Source: Candidatus Bipolaricaulota bacterium
Lineage (GTDB): Bacteria; Bipolaricaulota; Bipolaricaulia; Bipolaricaulales; Bipolaricaulaceae
Assembly (NCBI GenBank): GCA_022838705.1
Contig: JALHJZ010000001.1
Location: 292,689 to 356,688, forward strand
DNA: 64,000 bases
Direction: 5' to 3'
A program made the position numbers and the translations under genes. Shown one piece after another: positions 56,419-64,000 of the stretch. The notes under the pieces were generated by a model. The model ran no database searches, was not told where the DNA came from, and was given only the letters and a program-made list of their open reading frames with translations. How positions within the stretch are numbered: the first letter of the stretch is position 1; every line of letters begins with the position of its first letter.

Positions 56419-58536
56419 ATGCGGAAAACGTTGGGGTTCATCGTCGCGCTGGCGGCGATTTGGGTGCTGCTCGTGCCAGGCTTCGCTGATGGGATCATCA
56501 TCCCCATCCCAGAGCCGGACATCCCCGGACCCCCGTTGCGCTGGCTCACGATCGTCTACCACCACGTGACGGTGACGATCGAGGACGGCGTGGCCACCAC
56601 CAAGGTGGACCAAGCGTTCCGGAACGACGGGAAGTTCCCCGTGGAAGGAACCTACGTCTTCCCCGTTCCCCCGGGGGCGGTGATCCAGAAGTTCGTCTTG
56701 TGGGTCAACGGCGAACCGGTGGTGGGGGACGTGCTGCCGGCCGACGAGGCACGGGAGATCTACCTCTCCTACCTCCGCGACGCCCGCGATCCGGCACTCC
56801 TCGAGTACATCGGACACGGGGCGTTCCGGGCCAGGATCTTCCCCATTGGGCCCGGTGAGACGCGCCGGATCGCCCTCGAGTACGTGGAGCTCCTCTCCCC
56901 GGAGGGCGGCCTGGTTCGCTACCGCTACCCGCTTGCTCCGGAGCGGTTTTCGGCTCGGCCACTGGAGGAAGTGAAGGTTGAGGTCGTGTTGAGGACCGGT
57001 CGGCCCGTGGGAAGCCTGTATTCCCCCACGCACCCCGTGACCGTCTCGCGCGAGGCGCCGACGAGCGCCCGCGCCCTGTACCAGGAGAAGGATGTCCTTC
57101 CCGATCGCGACTTCATCCTCTACTACTCCCTGACCGGGGAGGGTGTGGGGCTGGACTTCCTCGCCTACCAGCCCGACGATGAGGACGGGTTCTTCCTCGT
57201 GCTCGTGACCCCGCCCGCTGTTCGCGACCTCGCTCCTCTCCCCAAGGACCTCGTCCTGGTGATCGACCGCTCGGGGTCCATGGACGGGGAGAAAATGGTC
57301 CAGGCACGAGACGCGGCGGTGTTCATCCTCGAGCGCCTCGCCCCCGACGACCGGTTCGGCGTGATCGCGTTCGATCACGAGATCCTCGACCTCACCTCCG
57401 GCCTCGTCCCGGCGAGTGCAGCGAACGTGTCCGCGGCCCTGCGCGAGGTGCGTCGGCTCACCGCGCGGGGGATGACGGACATCCACGACGCCCTCCTCCA
57501 GGCGATGGAGTGGCTGAAACCGGCCGATCGGCCGCAGTATGTCCTGTTCCTCACCGATGGCCTCCCCACCGCTGGGGAAAGGGACACGGATGCGATCGTC
57601 CGCGACGTGACGGCGGCCAACCGCGCGCGGGCGAGGGTGTTTGCGTTCGGGGTGGGCTACGACGTGAACGCCCAGCTCCTCGACCTCCTCGCTGAGCACA
57701 ACCGCGGCACAACGACGTACGTGGTGCCGGGGGAGAGCCTGGAACTCGCGCTCTCATCCTTCTACACCAAGATCGCCGCGCCGGCGCTCGCTGACATCGC
57801 GCTGCAGGTGGACGGCGTCGAAGTGTCCGACCTCTACCCGGTAGAGCTCCCCGACCTCTTCTACGGATCCCAGATCGCCCTCTTCGGGCGGTACGAAGGG
57901 GGCGGGGAGGCGACGATCGTCCTCACGGGGGTGCGCGGGGCGGAGGAGGTCCAGTTCGCCTTCGACGTCGTATTCCCTGACCAGGCCGGCGGTGCGGAGT
58001 TCCTCCCGAGGCTGTGGGCGGCGCGGAAGATCGGGCACCTCCTGAACATCATCCGGTTCGAGGGCGAGACCAAGGAGCTCAAAGACCGGATCATCGAGCT
58101 CGCCACGAAGTACGGGATCGCCACCCCCTACACCTCGTTCCTCGTTCGGGAGGAGGCACGGGCGGCCATCGCCCCGCCTCCGGACACCTTGATGCTGACC
58201 TACGGTGCCCCGGCCGTCGGTGCCGCCCAGGCGGCGAAATCCCTCGCTGCGGCGGAGGCGGCCCAGAGCGCTGACTACGTCCGCGAGGTCGGGGGCCGGG
58301 TGTTCCTGTTCGTGGACGGGACGTGGCACGAGAGCACCTACGTGGGGACGCCGACGGTGGACCTCGTCTACCTGAGCGACGCCTACTTCGAACTCCTGGA
58401 CCAGTTCCCCGACGTCGGACCGATCCTCGCCCTCGGGGAGAGGGTCATCTTCCGGCTCGGGATGACGTGGGTGCGGATCGGGGAGGAGGGCGTCACCGAG
58501 CTCACGCCGGAGGTCCTCGCCCAGTTCCGGAGCTAG
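56419..58536 (+). CDS. Secreted VIT and von Willebrand factor A domain protein
   Basis: 705 aa. A signal peptide (MRKTLGFIVALAAIWVLLVP, cleavage after GFADG) precedes a VIT domain (about 40-170, with VDQAFRNDGKFPVEGTYVFP and AFRARIFPIGPGETRRI). A VWA domain follows from about residue 270: the MIDAS reads VLVIDRSGSMDGEKM, with TARGMTDIHDAL and FLTDGLPTAGE completing it. A C-terminal region with LATKYGIATPYTSFLV is typical of bacterial inter-alpha-trypsin-inhibitor-like proteins. Start is chosen at the ATG at 56419, with GGGAGGTGG upstream, over GTG 56410. Role unknown; metal-dependent adhesion at the surface is likely. Confidence 0.87.
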   Translation: MRKTLGFIVALAAIWVLLVPGFADGIIIPIPEPDIPGPPLRWLTIVYHHVTVTIEDGVATTKVDQAFRNDGKFPVEGTYVFPVPPGAVIQKFVLWVNGEPVVGDVLPADEAREIYLSYLRDARDPALLEYIGHGAFRARIFPIGPGETRRIALEYVELLSPEGGLVRYRYPLAPERFSARPLEEVKVEVVLRTGRPVGSLYSPTHPVTVSREAPTSARALYQEKDVLPDRDFILYYSLTGEGVGLDFLAYQPDDEDGFFLVLVTPPAVRDLAPLPKDLVLVIDRSGSMDGEKMVQARDAAVFILERLAPDDRFGVIAFDHEILDLTSGLVPASAANVSAALREVRRLTARGMTDIHDALLQAMEWLKPADRPQYVLFLTDGLPTAGERDTDAIVRDVTAANRARARVFAFGVGYDVNAQLLDLLAEHNRGTTTYVVPGESLELALSSFYTKIAAPALADIALQVDGVEVSDLYPVELPDLFYGSQIALFGRYEGGGEATIVLTGVRGAEEVQFAFDVVFPDQAGGAEFLPRLWAARKIGHLLNIIRFEGETKELKDRIIELATKYGIATPYTSFLVREEARAAIAPPPDTLMLTYGAPAVGAAQAAKSLAAAEAAQSADYVREVGGRVFLFVDGTWHESTYVGTPTVDLVYLSDAYFELLDQFPDVGPILALGERVIFRLGMTWVRIGEEGVTELTPEVLAQFRS

Positions 58537-58595
58537 ACCCGATGCTGAGCGGTTCGGTGGGGCACAGGTTCCTTCGCTTGGCCCCTCCTGTTATG

Positions 58596-58629
58596 TATAA
58601 TGGAATCCATCTACGGCGAACCGTAGATG
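58596..58629 (+). promoter_or_regulatory. Promoter -10 and 5'-terminal mRNA stem-loop
   Basis: A perfect TATAAT (58596-58601) is followed, 6 nt later, by a perfect 9-bp inverted repeat: CATCTACGG (58608-58616), loop CGAA, CCGTAGATG (58621-58629). Transcription from this -10 would start at about 58608, so the hairpin would be the very 5' end of the message. The Shine-Dalgarno AGGAGGG begins 1 nt after the stem. Such 5' hairpins stabilise messages, as in E. coli ompA. Confidence 0.65.
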
Positions 58630-58644
58630 AGGAGGGATCACAGG

Positions 58645-59769
58645 ATGATGAGAACCGCAGTAGCGACCATGGTGGGTGTGGTGTTCGTTGGGGTGGGTGC
58701 CCTCGGGGCGGTGGGGCTGTGCGACTACAAGCCACCGCAGACGGATCTGACGAGCCTGTGGGTCACGGGGACGTACCGCTACTTCGACGATGCGGCCACG
58801 CCTGGGGTGGACGTGAACGCGGGCCGGGCCACGGTGAGCCTGAGCAAGCTCTTCGACTCCCCTGGCCTTGGGTACAGCCTCACCGGCCTCGGCGAACTGG
58901 GGCTGGTGAACCTGGGCCTGGCGAGCATCGCCGCCCAGGGGGCGGGGACAGCCCGGTACTACTTCGTTTCCGGTGAGCCCTTCTTCGGGTTCGCTGGGAT
59001 GAACGCCGGCTACGCGACCGGTCAGCCCCAGCCGGGGGTGACGTTGAGCCTGGGCGCGGGCTACGGCCGGTTCTCCGATGTGACACCGCTCGCGAAGGCG
59101 TTCCGCATCCAGAAGCTCCTCTTGGACCGGAAGGTGGTCGCGCGGGCCCTCCCCGACCAGACGCTCCTCGACGTGGCCCACGAGATCGGCCGCTGGGCCG
59201 AGTACGCGGAGGGGAAGGATGCCCTCCAGGCGGCGAAGGACCTCGCCGCGGCCGTGGTGGTGCTGATCGAGGGTGCGGCCGGGGTCTCCGTTGACCCGCG
59301 GGCGGTTCTCGCGATCGAGGACGAGATCCTCTCCACCGCGACGCAGCGCTACTGTGGGTGGGCCGTTCAGGCCGGGTTCGGCTACGAGCTCGTTGACCCC
59401 TACGGGGGGCAGCAGGACCTGGTCGTCACCGTCTCTGCCGACGCTGCGCACGCTCCCGCCCCCGATGCCCAGCTCCTGTTCCGCGCTGTGGCCACCGGGC
59501 CGTTTGACATCGTGAACGAGCACACGCTGAGCGCCACCGCATCCTACGAGCAGGTGCTGAGCGCGACGTCCTCCCTTCAGGCGGGCCTTGCGCTCCAGCG
59601 GGTGCAACCCCGCGACCTCGACCCGGCGGACTCGGTGTCGGCCCACGTCCAGCTCGCGTTCACCCTCGGACAGGCGAACGTCGGGGTCGGCCTCTCCGTG
59701 GGCAGGGCCCCTGGGCAGACCGGGTGGTCGGTGGACCTCAACCTATCCGCGTCGATGAAGATCCTCTAG
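58645..59769 (+). CDS. Exported protein of unknown function, possible envelope beta-barrel
   Basis: 374 aa, not recognised. A signal peptide (MMRTAVATMVGVVFVGVGAL) is followed by a segment of alternating hydrophobic/small residues: LWVTGTYRYFDD, GLGYSLTGLGELGLVNLGL, VTLSLGAGYGRFSD. A central helical part follows (about 150-225), then further amphipathic strands (TLSATASYEQVLSATSSLQAGLALQRV, SVSAHVQLAFTLGQANVGVGLSVG). The pattern suggests a porin-like or secreted beta-barrel protein, but the last residue is Leu, not the aromatic usual for Bam substrates. ATG at 58645 is preferred, 8 nt after AGGAGGG. The strong promoter and 5' hairpin suggest high expression. Confidence 0.7.
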   Translation: MMRTAVATMVGVVFVGVGALGAVGLCDYKPPQTDLTSLWVTGTYRYFDDAATPGVDVNAGRATVSLSKLFDSPGLGYSLTGLGELGLVNLGLASIAAQGAGTARYYFVSGEPFFGFAGMNAGYATGQPQPGVTLSLGAGYGRFSDVTPLAKAFRIQKLLLDRKVVARALPDQTLLDVAHEIGRWAEYAEGKDALQAAKDLAAAVVVLIEGAAGVSVDPRAVLAIEDEILSTATQRYCGWAVQAGFGYELVDPYGGQQDLVVTVSADAAHAPAPDAQLLFRAVATGPFDIVNEHTLSATASYEQVLSATSSLQAGLALQRVQPRDLDPADSVSAHVQLAFTLGQANVGVGLSVGRAPGQTGWSVDLNLSASMKIL

Positions 59770-59776
59770 CCGAGGG

Positions 59777-60175
59777 TCATCTGCCCGCCAGATCGGCGGG
59801 CCCGAACCCCTTGGGGAGGAGAGAGGAGAGCGGCATCGCCTCCCATCTCCTCCCCTCGCTGTCGGCGAGGATCACCTTCAGGTTGGGGGCGAACTCGTAC
59901 AGGGCTTGGCGGCACGCCCCGCAGGGGGAGCAGGGGGAGTCCCCGCAGGCGATGGCGATCGCCGCGAACTCCCGCACCCCCTCGGACACGGCCTTGAACA
60001 GGGCGACCCGCTCCGCGCACACGGTGAGCCCGTAAGACGCGTTCTCCACGTTGCACCCCGTGAAGAGCTTTCCCCCCGTGGCGAGGAGGGCTGCCCCCAC
60101 CGCGAACCCGGAGTAGGGGGCATAGGCCCTCCTCCGCGCCTCCACTGCCGCCGCGACAAGCCGTGCCTCGTCCAC
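59777..60175 (-). CDS. cdd: Cytidine deaminase
   Basis: 132 aa. Deaminates cytidine and deoxycytidine in pyrimidine salvage. AYAPYSGFAVGAALL, the zinc site GLTVCAERVALFKAV (CAE) and SPCSPCGACRQALYEF (PCxxC) are complete, with the catalytic Glu in CAE. Start is the GTG at 60175 because GAGGAGGG precedes it at 4-5 nt; the open frame beyond overlaps the upstream gene. It follows the acyl-CoA synthetase by 13 nt and is probably cotranscribed. Confidence 0.95.
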   Translation of the reverse strand: MDEARLVAAAVEARRRAYAPYSGFAVGAALLATGGKLFTGCNVENASYGLTVCAERVALFKAVSEGVREFAAIAIACGDSPCSPCGACRQALYEFAPNLKVILADSEGRRWEAMPLSSLLPKGFGPADLAGR

Positions 60176-60188
60176 TTTTCCCTCCTCG

Positions 60189-61799
60189 TCAGCCCCTCGT
60201 CTCGGCATCGCGCCGCCGCAGCTCGGCGCGCTTGATCTTCCCGCTCGTCGTCTTGGGGAGTTCGGCCACGAACTCGATCTCCCGCGGGTACTTGTAGGGG
60301 GCAGTGACCTTCTTCACGTGATCCTGGAGCTCAGCCACGAGCGCCTCGGATGGCTGGTACCCCTTGGCGAGGACCACGAACGCTTTCACGATCTGGCCCC
60401 GCACGGGATGGTTCGCTCCGATCACCGCCGCCTCGACGACGGCGGGGTGGGAGACGAGGGCGTCCTCGACCTCGAACGGCCCGATCCGGTAGCCGGAGGC
60501 CTTGATCACGTCATCGGCCCGGCCCTCGAAGAAGAAGTACCCATCTTCGTCCAATCGCACGAGGTCCCCCGTGCGGTACCACTTTCCAGACAGGACCTGG
60601 GAGGTGAGCTGGGGGTTCTTCCAGTACCCGTCGAAGATCCCCGGGTTCCCCACCGGGACGGCGATCTCCCCGATCTCGCCCGGCTTGATGGGCTCCCCCT
60701 GCTCATCGATGGGGGTCGCGTTGGGGCCCGGGGTGGGGAGGCCCATCGAACCGGGCTTCACCGGCAGGCCCGGCGGGTTGCAGGCCAAGCACACGGACTC
60801 CGTCTGGCCGTACCCATCGCGGATCGTGATCCCGAATGCATCGCGGAACACCCCGATCGCCTCCGCGTTGAGGGGTTCCCCCGCGGACACGGCGTCCACG
60901 AGCGCCACCTTGCGCTTCCTGAGGTCCGGGACCTGGATCAGGAGCCGGTACTCGGTGGGGGTAGCGCAGAGCTTGGTGACCGGGTAGCGGGCGAGGAGGT
61001 CGAGGTAGCGCTCGGCGTCGAACCTTCCGTGGTACATGAGCTGGGTGCAGCCGATGGTGAGACCGACCCCCATCGGCGCCCAGTACCACTTCGCCCAGCC
61101 GGGGGCGGTGGTGGCCCAGATGAGGTCGTCGGGGCTCGCCCCCCAGAAGTAGCGGGCGGTGACGCGGAAGTGCCCGTACAGCCAGCGGTGGCGGTGCATG
61201 ACCGGCTTCGGGTTCCCGGTGGTGCCGGAGGTGAAGTTGATCGTGAGGGGGTCGTTCGCGGTGAGGGGGATGGGGTTCGCGGGTCGTGCGTTCTTCATCG
61301 CCTTCTCGAACGAGATCCACCCCGGCCTCTCCCCGCCGATGAGGATGAAGTGCTCGAGCGGGCACTTGCCCCGCGCCTCCTCCACCTCATCGATCGCCGA
61401 GGCGTGGGCGATTACGGTGCGCGCCCCAGCCGTCTCCGCGCGGTAGATGATGTCCTTGGCGCGCAGCATGTCCGTGCCGGGCACGGCCACCCCACCCGCC
61501 TTGAACGTCCCGATCTGGGCGACGAACGCCTCCGGGAGGCGAGGGAAGATGTGCATCACCGGGTCGCCCGGCTTCACCCCGAGCCCTATCAGGACCGAAG
61601 CGAACCGGCTCGAGAGGTCAGTGAGTTCTCCCCACGTCATCGTCCGCCGATCGCCCTTCTCCGATTCCCACAGGACGCACGCCTTGTTCGGGTGGGCGCG
61701 GGCGTGCCCGTCCACCGCCCCCGCGATCGTGTACCCCACGGGGATGTCCCACCGGAACTCCCGCCGCTCGCGCTCGTACTCCTCGCGTGTGAAGAACAT
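60189..61799 (-). CDS. Acyl-CoA synthetase, AMP-forming (medium-chain ACSM-like)
   Basis: 536 aa. Activates a carboxylic acid to its CoA thioester with ATP. INFTSGTTGNPKPVMHRHRW is the phosphate loop, DGYGQTESVCLACN the A5 motif, WYRTGDLVRLDEDGYFFFEG the hinge region with the adenylate Asp, and KTTSGKIKRAELR carries the C-terminal catalytic Lys. GWAKWYWAP is typical of acetyl-/medium-chain acyl-CoA synthetases of the ACSM type. The precise acid is not known. Start is ATG 61799 with AAAGGAG upstream; TATAAC near 61837 may be its -10. Could handle acids produced by AOR, by inference. Confidence 0.9.
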   Translation of the reverse strand: MFFTREEYERERREFRWDIPVGYTIAGAVDGHARAHPNKACVLWESEKGDRRTMTWGELTDLSSRFASVLIGLGVKPGDPVMHIFPRLPEAFVAQIGTFKAGGVAVPGTDMLRAKDIIYRAETAGARTVIAHASAIDEVEEARGKCPLEHFILIGGERPGWISFEKAMKNARPANPIPLTANDPLTINFTSGTTGNPKPVMHRHRWLYGHFRVTARYFWGASPDDLIWATTAPGWAKWYWAPMGVGLTIGCTQLMYHGRFDAERYLDLLARYPVTKLCATPTEYRLLIQVPDLRKRKVALVDAVSAGEPLNAEAIGVFRDAFGITIRDGYGQTESVCLACNPPGLPVKPGSMGLPTPGPNATPIDEQGEPIKPGEIGEIAVPVGNPGIFDGYWKNPQLTSQVLSGKWYRTGDLVRLDEDGYFFFEGRADDVIKASGYRIGPFEVEDALVSHPAVVEAAVIGANHPVRGQIVKAFVVLAKGYQPSEALVAELQDHVKKVTAPYKYPREIEFVAELPKTTSGKIKRAELRRRDAETRG

Positions 61800-61846
61800 C
61801 CGATCACTCCTTTGCCGAAGATCGCGTCGTTGGCTAGTGTTATAGC
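61800..61846. promoter_or_regulatory. Divergent acyl-CoA synthetase / unknown-protein promoter spacer
   Basis: A 47-nt spacer. On the plus strand TAGTGT ends 6 nt before the ATG at 61847, the leaderless pattern. On the minus strand TATAAC in the same place would serve the synthetase gene, which has a leader with AAAGGAG. The two -10-like elements overlap, so the promoters may exclude each other. Confidence 0.35.
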
Positions 61847-62623
61847 ATGCACGGGGATGGGAACGCAACCGAGCGGCGGGCGATCGTGGTTCTCCCTCCC
61901 GGGGCGGCGCGGCGGCTCATCGCGCGGGGGGTGGCGGAGCTCCCGGCGGTGAAGCGCGCCCTCCGGGAGGGCCTGATCGTCGTGGCCCTCGGGACGACGA
62001 ACGGCTATGTGGCCGAGGAACTCCTCGGCCGGGAGATCGAGCGGGAGAGGTTCTGCGCGGGGTACATCGGAGACAGGCTCGCCTCGCTCCCTGCGGAGCG
62101 GCAGGCGACGCCCCTCGTCCTCCGCCGCGGCCAGCCGGTCGAGCTCTCCCCGGACGAGGCGCTTGGAGAGCTGAAGGCGGGGGACGTCCTCATCAAGGGG
62201 GCGAACGTCCTCGATCCGGCCGGCGTGTGCGGGGTGTTCATGGCCTCCCCGGCCGGGGGAACGGTGGGGAAGTTCGCGATCCCCGCCCTTGCCCGGGGTG
62301 TGGAGATCGTGATCCCGATCTCGTGCGCCAAGTCCATCCACGGCTTCGTGGCCGACCTCGCTCACGAGGTGGGGATCGGGAGGGTGGACGAGGCCGCCGG
62401 GTCGCCGGTGGGCCTGTGCCCGCTCGTGGGGACGGTCGTGACCGAGGTCGAGGCGATCGCGCTCCGGTACGGGGTGCGGGCCGCGCACCTCGCGAGCGGG
62501 GGAGTCGGGCCGGGGGCGGGGGCAGTGACCCTCCTCCTTGTCGGCGAGGAACCCAAGGTCCAACGGGCGTTCACGGAGCTCGCAACCCTCGCCCGGACCG
62601 AGCCGCCCCCGCAGGTGGGATGA
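61847..62623 (+). CDS. Conserved-looking protein of unknown function, Rossmann-like (258 aa)
   Basis: I do not recognise the family with confidence. The N terminus RRAIVVLPPGAARRLIARGV and LIVVALGTTNGYVAEELLG look like an alpha/beta nucleotide- or sugar-phosphate-binding fold. FCAGYIGDRLAS, GDVLIKGANVLDPAGVCGVF, AGGTVGKFAIPALARGVEIVIP and a Gly-rich ASGGVGPGAGAVTLLLVG block near the end suggest an enzyme with several phosphate-binding loops. No signal peptide. It heads an operon with yigZ, ruvA and ruvX, joined by ATGA to yigZ. Possible metabolic-repair or cofactor role is speculation. Confidence 0.7.
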   Translation: MHGDGNATERRAIVVLPPGAARRLIARGVAELPAVKRALREGLIVVALGTTNGYVAEELLGREIERERFCAGYIGDRLASLPAERQATPLVLRRGQPVELSPDEALGELKAGDVLIKGANVLDPAGVCGVFMASPAGGTVGKFAIPALARGVEIVIPISCAKSIHGFVADLAHEVGIGRVDEAAGSPVGLCPLVGTVVTEVEAIALRYGVRAAHLASGGVGPGAGAVTLLLVGEEPKVQRAFTELATLARTEPPPQVG

Positions 62624-63204
62624 ACACGATCCTCCGGCCGGCCGAGGCGAAGCTCGTCCGCGAGAGGTCGCGGTTCCTCGCGGCCGCCCTTCCCGTCACG
62701 ACGGCGGAGGAGGTGGAGGAGGCCCTGCGGCGGCTGCGGCGGGAGCACCACGCGGCGCGCCACATCCCGTACGCGTACCGCCTCCGTTCCGGCGAGGGCC
62801 GGGGAAACGATGATGGGGAGCCAGCTGGTTCCGCGGGCAAGCCAATCCTGAGCCTTCTTGAGAACGAGGAGCTGGGGGATGTCCTCGTCGCGGTGGTGCG
62901 CTACTTCGGCGGGGTCAAGCTGGGGGTGGGGGGCCTCGCCCGGGCGTACCGCGATGCGGCCCGCGCGGCCCTCGTCGCGGCGGGCGTCCGTCCTCTCGTT
63001 CCCGCAACGAGGCTCCTCGTTATCGCCGAACCGGGGGCGGTTGGGGCGCTCCTTGCCCTCGCCCGCAAGCACGATGGGCGTATCCTCTCCCAGCGGTTCA
63101 GCGACCGGGCGGAGATCGAGCTCGTCCTCCCCGAGGCCAACGCTCCCCTGTTCCAGGCCGCCGCTTTCCTGTGGGGCGAGGTGAGGGAGGTCAGCGATGG
63201 TTGA
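62620..63204 (+). CDS. yigZ: YigZ/IMPACT family protein
   Basis: 194 aa. Two-domain UPF0029/IMPACT protein. The signature HIPYAYRLRSGEG, DDGEPAGSAGKPILSLLE and VVRYFGGVKLGVGGLARAYRDA identify the N-terminal domain; a ferredoxin-like DUF1949 domain follows. Related to regulators of translation in eukaryotes; bacterial function is unclear. ATGA coupling to the gene before, and an 8-nt overlap with ruvA after it. Confidence 0.92.
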   Translation: MNTILRPAEAKLVRERSRFLAAALPVTTAEEVEEALRRLRREHHAARHIPYAYRLRSGEGRGNDDGEPAGSAGKPILSLLENEELGDVLVAVVRYFGGVKLGVGGLARAYRDAARAALVAAGVRPLVPATRLLVIAEPGAVGALLALARKHDGRILSQRFSDRAEIELVLPEANAPLFQAAAFLWGEVREVSDG

Positions 63205-63784
63205 GTTCGTCGAGGGGCCGATCGCCGAGGTGGGGGAGGAGTTCCTCGTGGTGGCGGTGGGGGGGGTGGGGTTGCGGGTAGCGGTGCCCGCCCGGACGGT
63301 GAACGATCTGCGGGCGAGCGACACGGCGCGGCTCCTCACCCACCTCATCCTGCGCGAGGATGGGATCGAACTGTGGGGGTTCGCGACGCGGGAGGAGCGG
63401 GAGATGTTCGTGACCCTCCTCTCCGTGCCCCAGGTCGGGCCCAAGCTTGCGTTCCGGCTGGTGTCGGCCCTCCCCCCGGCCGAGCTATCCGCAGCGGTGC
63501 GCCAGGGGGACCTCTCCGCCCTCGATGGGGTGAAGGGGATCGGCCGGCGCACCGCGCAGCGGGTGATGGTTGAGCTCTCGGAGAAGCTCGCCACGTGGGC
63601 CCCCGCGGGGCCGTCCCCGACGGCGGAGAAGGCCCAGGTGGTGGTGAAGGCCCTCACCTCAAAGGTCCTCGGGTTCCCGGAGACGGAAGCGCGGCGGGCG
63701 GTGGAGAAGCTCGTGCGAGAATCCCCGGATGCCTCGGTGGAGGAGCTCATCCGCCGCGCCCTCACCCTGCTCGCCAAGGGATGA
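63197..63784 (+). CDS. ruvA: Holliday junction branch migration protein RuvA
   Basis: 195 aa. Binds Holliday junctions as a tetramer and recruits the RuvB motor. The N-terminal OB domain includes VEGPIAEVGEEFLVVAVGGVG and LILREDGIELWGFAT. Two helix-hairpin-helix motifs, VPQVGPKLAFRLVSALPP and LDGVKGIGRRTAQRVMVEL, form domain II. The flexible RuvB-binding domain III (about 148-195) is present. ruvB and ruvC are not adjacent; instead ruvX follows by ATGA overlap. Confidence 0.95.
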   Translation: MVEFVEGPIAEVGEEFLVVAVGGVGLRVAVPARTVNDLRASDTARLLTHLILREDGIELWGFATREEREMFVTLLSVPQVGPKLAFRLVSALPPAELSAAVRQGDLSALDGVKGIGRRTAQRVMVELSEKLATWAPAGPSPTAEKAQVVVKALTSKVLGFPETEARRAVEKLVRESPDASVEELIRRALTLLAKG

Positions 63785-64000
63785 GGGCGCTCGGGCTCGA
63801 CATCGGGGATCGGCGGGTGGGGATCGCTGTCTCCGATGAGACGGGGACGATCGCCCATGGCCGGGGGGTCTACGTACGCCGGGGCCTAGAGGCGGACGTG
63901 GAGCACCTCGCCCGCCTCGCCCATGCTGCCGGCGCCGTGGCGCTCGTGGTCGGCCTCCCCCTGAACATGGATGGGACCGAGGGGGAACAGGTCAGGAAGA
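63781..64000 (+). CDS. ruvX: Putative pre-16S rRNA nuclease / Holliday junction resolvase-like YqgF, 3' truncated
   Basis: The first 73 residues are present before the window ends. RALGLDIGDRRVGIAVSDE is the RNase H-fold signature with the catalytic Asp, and VALVVGLPLNMDGTEGEQVRK is the second YqgF block. YqgF processes the 5' end of 16S rRNA and is required in many bacteria; resolvase activity has also been proposed. It lies in an ATGA overlap with ruvA, so a combined DNA-junction role is conceivable. The C terminus lies outside. Confidence 0.93.
   Translation, partial: MRALGLDIGDRRVGIAVSDETGTIAHGRGVYVRRGLEADVEHLARLAHAAGAVALVVGLPLNMDGTEGEQVRK

Noticed and set aside
1..64000. CRISPR arrays, insertion sequences, prophage or integrase genes
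   Set aside because: No regularly spaced repeats, transposase, integrase or phage structural genes were found by reading the window. Only the AbrB/ABC cassette looks foreign.

Overview
The window is a dense, GC-rich bacterial chromosome segment, roughly two-thirds G+C by eye. It holds about 65 protein genes, three tRNA genes and a probable replication origin. The gene set suggests an anaerobic, hydrogen-producing, possibly thermophilic diderm bacterium. The main reasons are an oxygen-sensitive class III ribonucleotide reductase, a tungsten-type aldehyde:ferredoxin oxidoreductase, an archaeal-type fructose-1,6-bisphosphate aldolase/phosphatase, a 14-subunit Mbh-type membrane hydrogenase with HypA, HypB and HypF, and a YidC with the large periplasmic domain of diderms. 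This would fit a lineage such as Bipolaricaulota (OP1/Acetothermia), but that is an inference and no rRNA is present to test it.

Layout. 1-3.7 kb: end of trpS, then the anaerobic ribonucleotide reductase module, whose glycyl-radical tail is a separate small gene. 3.8-8 kb: rpsT (which seems to start with ATT), secF, an ArsB/CitT-type permease and TrkH. 8-13.5 kb: khpB and yidC on the minus strand, then ribE-ribBA-ribH-hisS. 13.6-30 kb: housekeeping and hydrolase genes (GNAT, pepF, glmS, a secreted PHP hydrolase, mutS2, a TGS GTPase, an M20 peptidase, an anchored trypsin-like protease, PfpI, Sua5, an amidohydrolase, mutM, a PqaA-like protein). 30-38.4 kb: AOR, then on the minus strand dnaA, a DnaA-box-rich spacer (candidate oriC), dciA, hslV, thrS and the FBP aldolase/phosphatase, with tRNA-Phe, tRNA-Asp and tRNA-Val upstream of dnaA. 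38.4-41.7 kb: a compositionally different AbrB/ABC-transporter cassette. 41.7-49.6 kb: the complete mbhA-N operon on the minus strand. 49.7-54.3 kb: hypB-hypA, alr, hypF. 54.3-64 kb: a TlpA-like thioredoxin, a PKD lipoprotein, an MBL hydrolase, a secreted VIT/VWA protein, an exported protein with a 5' UTR hairpin, cdd, an acyl-CoA synthetase, and an operon of an unrecognised protein with yigZ, ruvA and ruvX (cut by the window end).

How it works together. AOR would pass electrons from aldehydes to ferredoxin. Mbh would oxidise ferredoxin, make H2 and drive ion translocation through its Mrp-like subunits. HypA, HypB and HypF would build the NiFe centre; hypB-hypA is divergent from mbh and shares its control region. 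FBPA/P would supply gluconeogenesis.

A recurring pattern is a TANNNT hexamer 6-9 nt upstream of the start codon at many genes, mostly without a clear Shine-Dalgarno sequence. This suggests that leaderless transcription is common in this organism.
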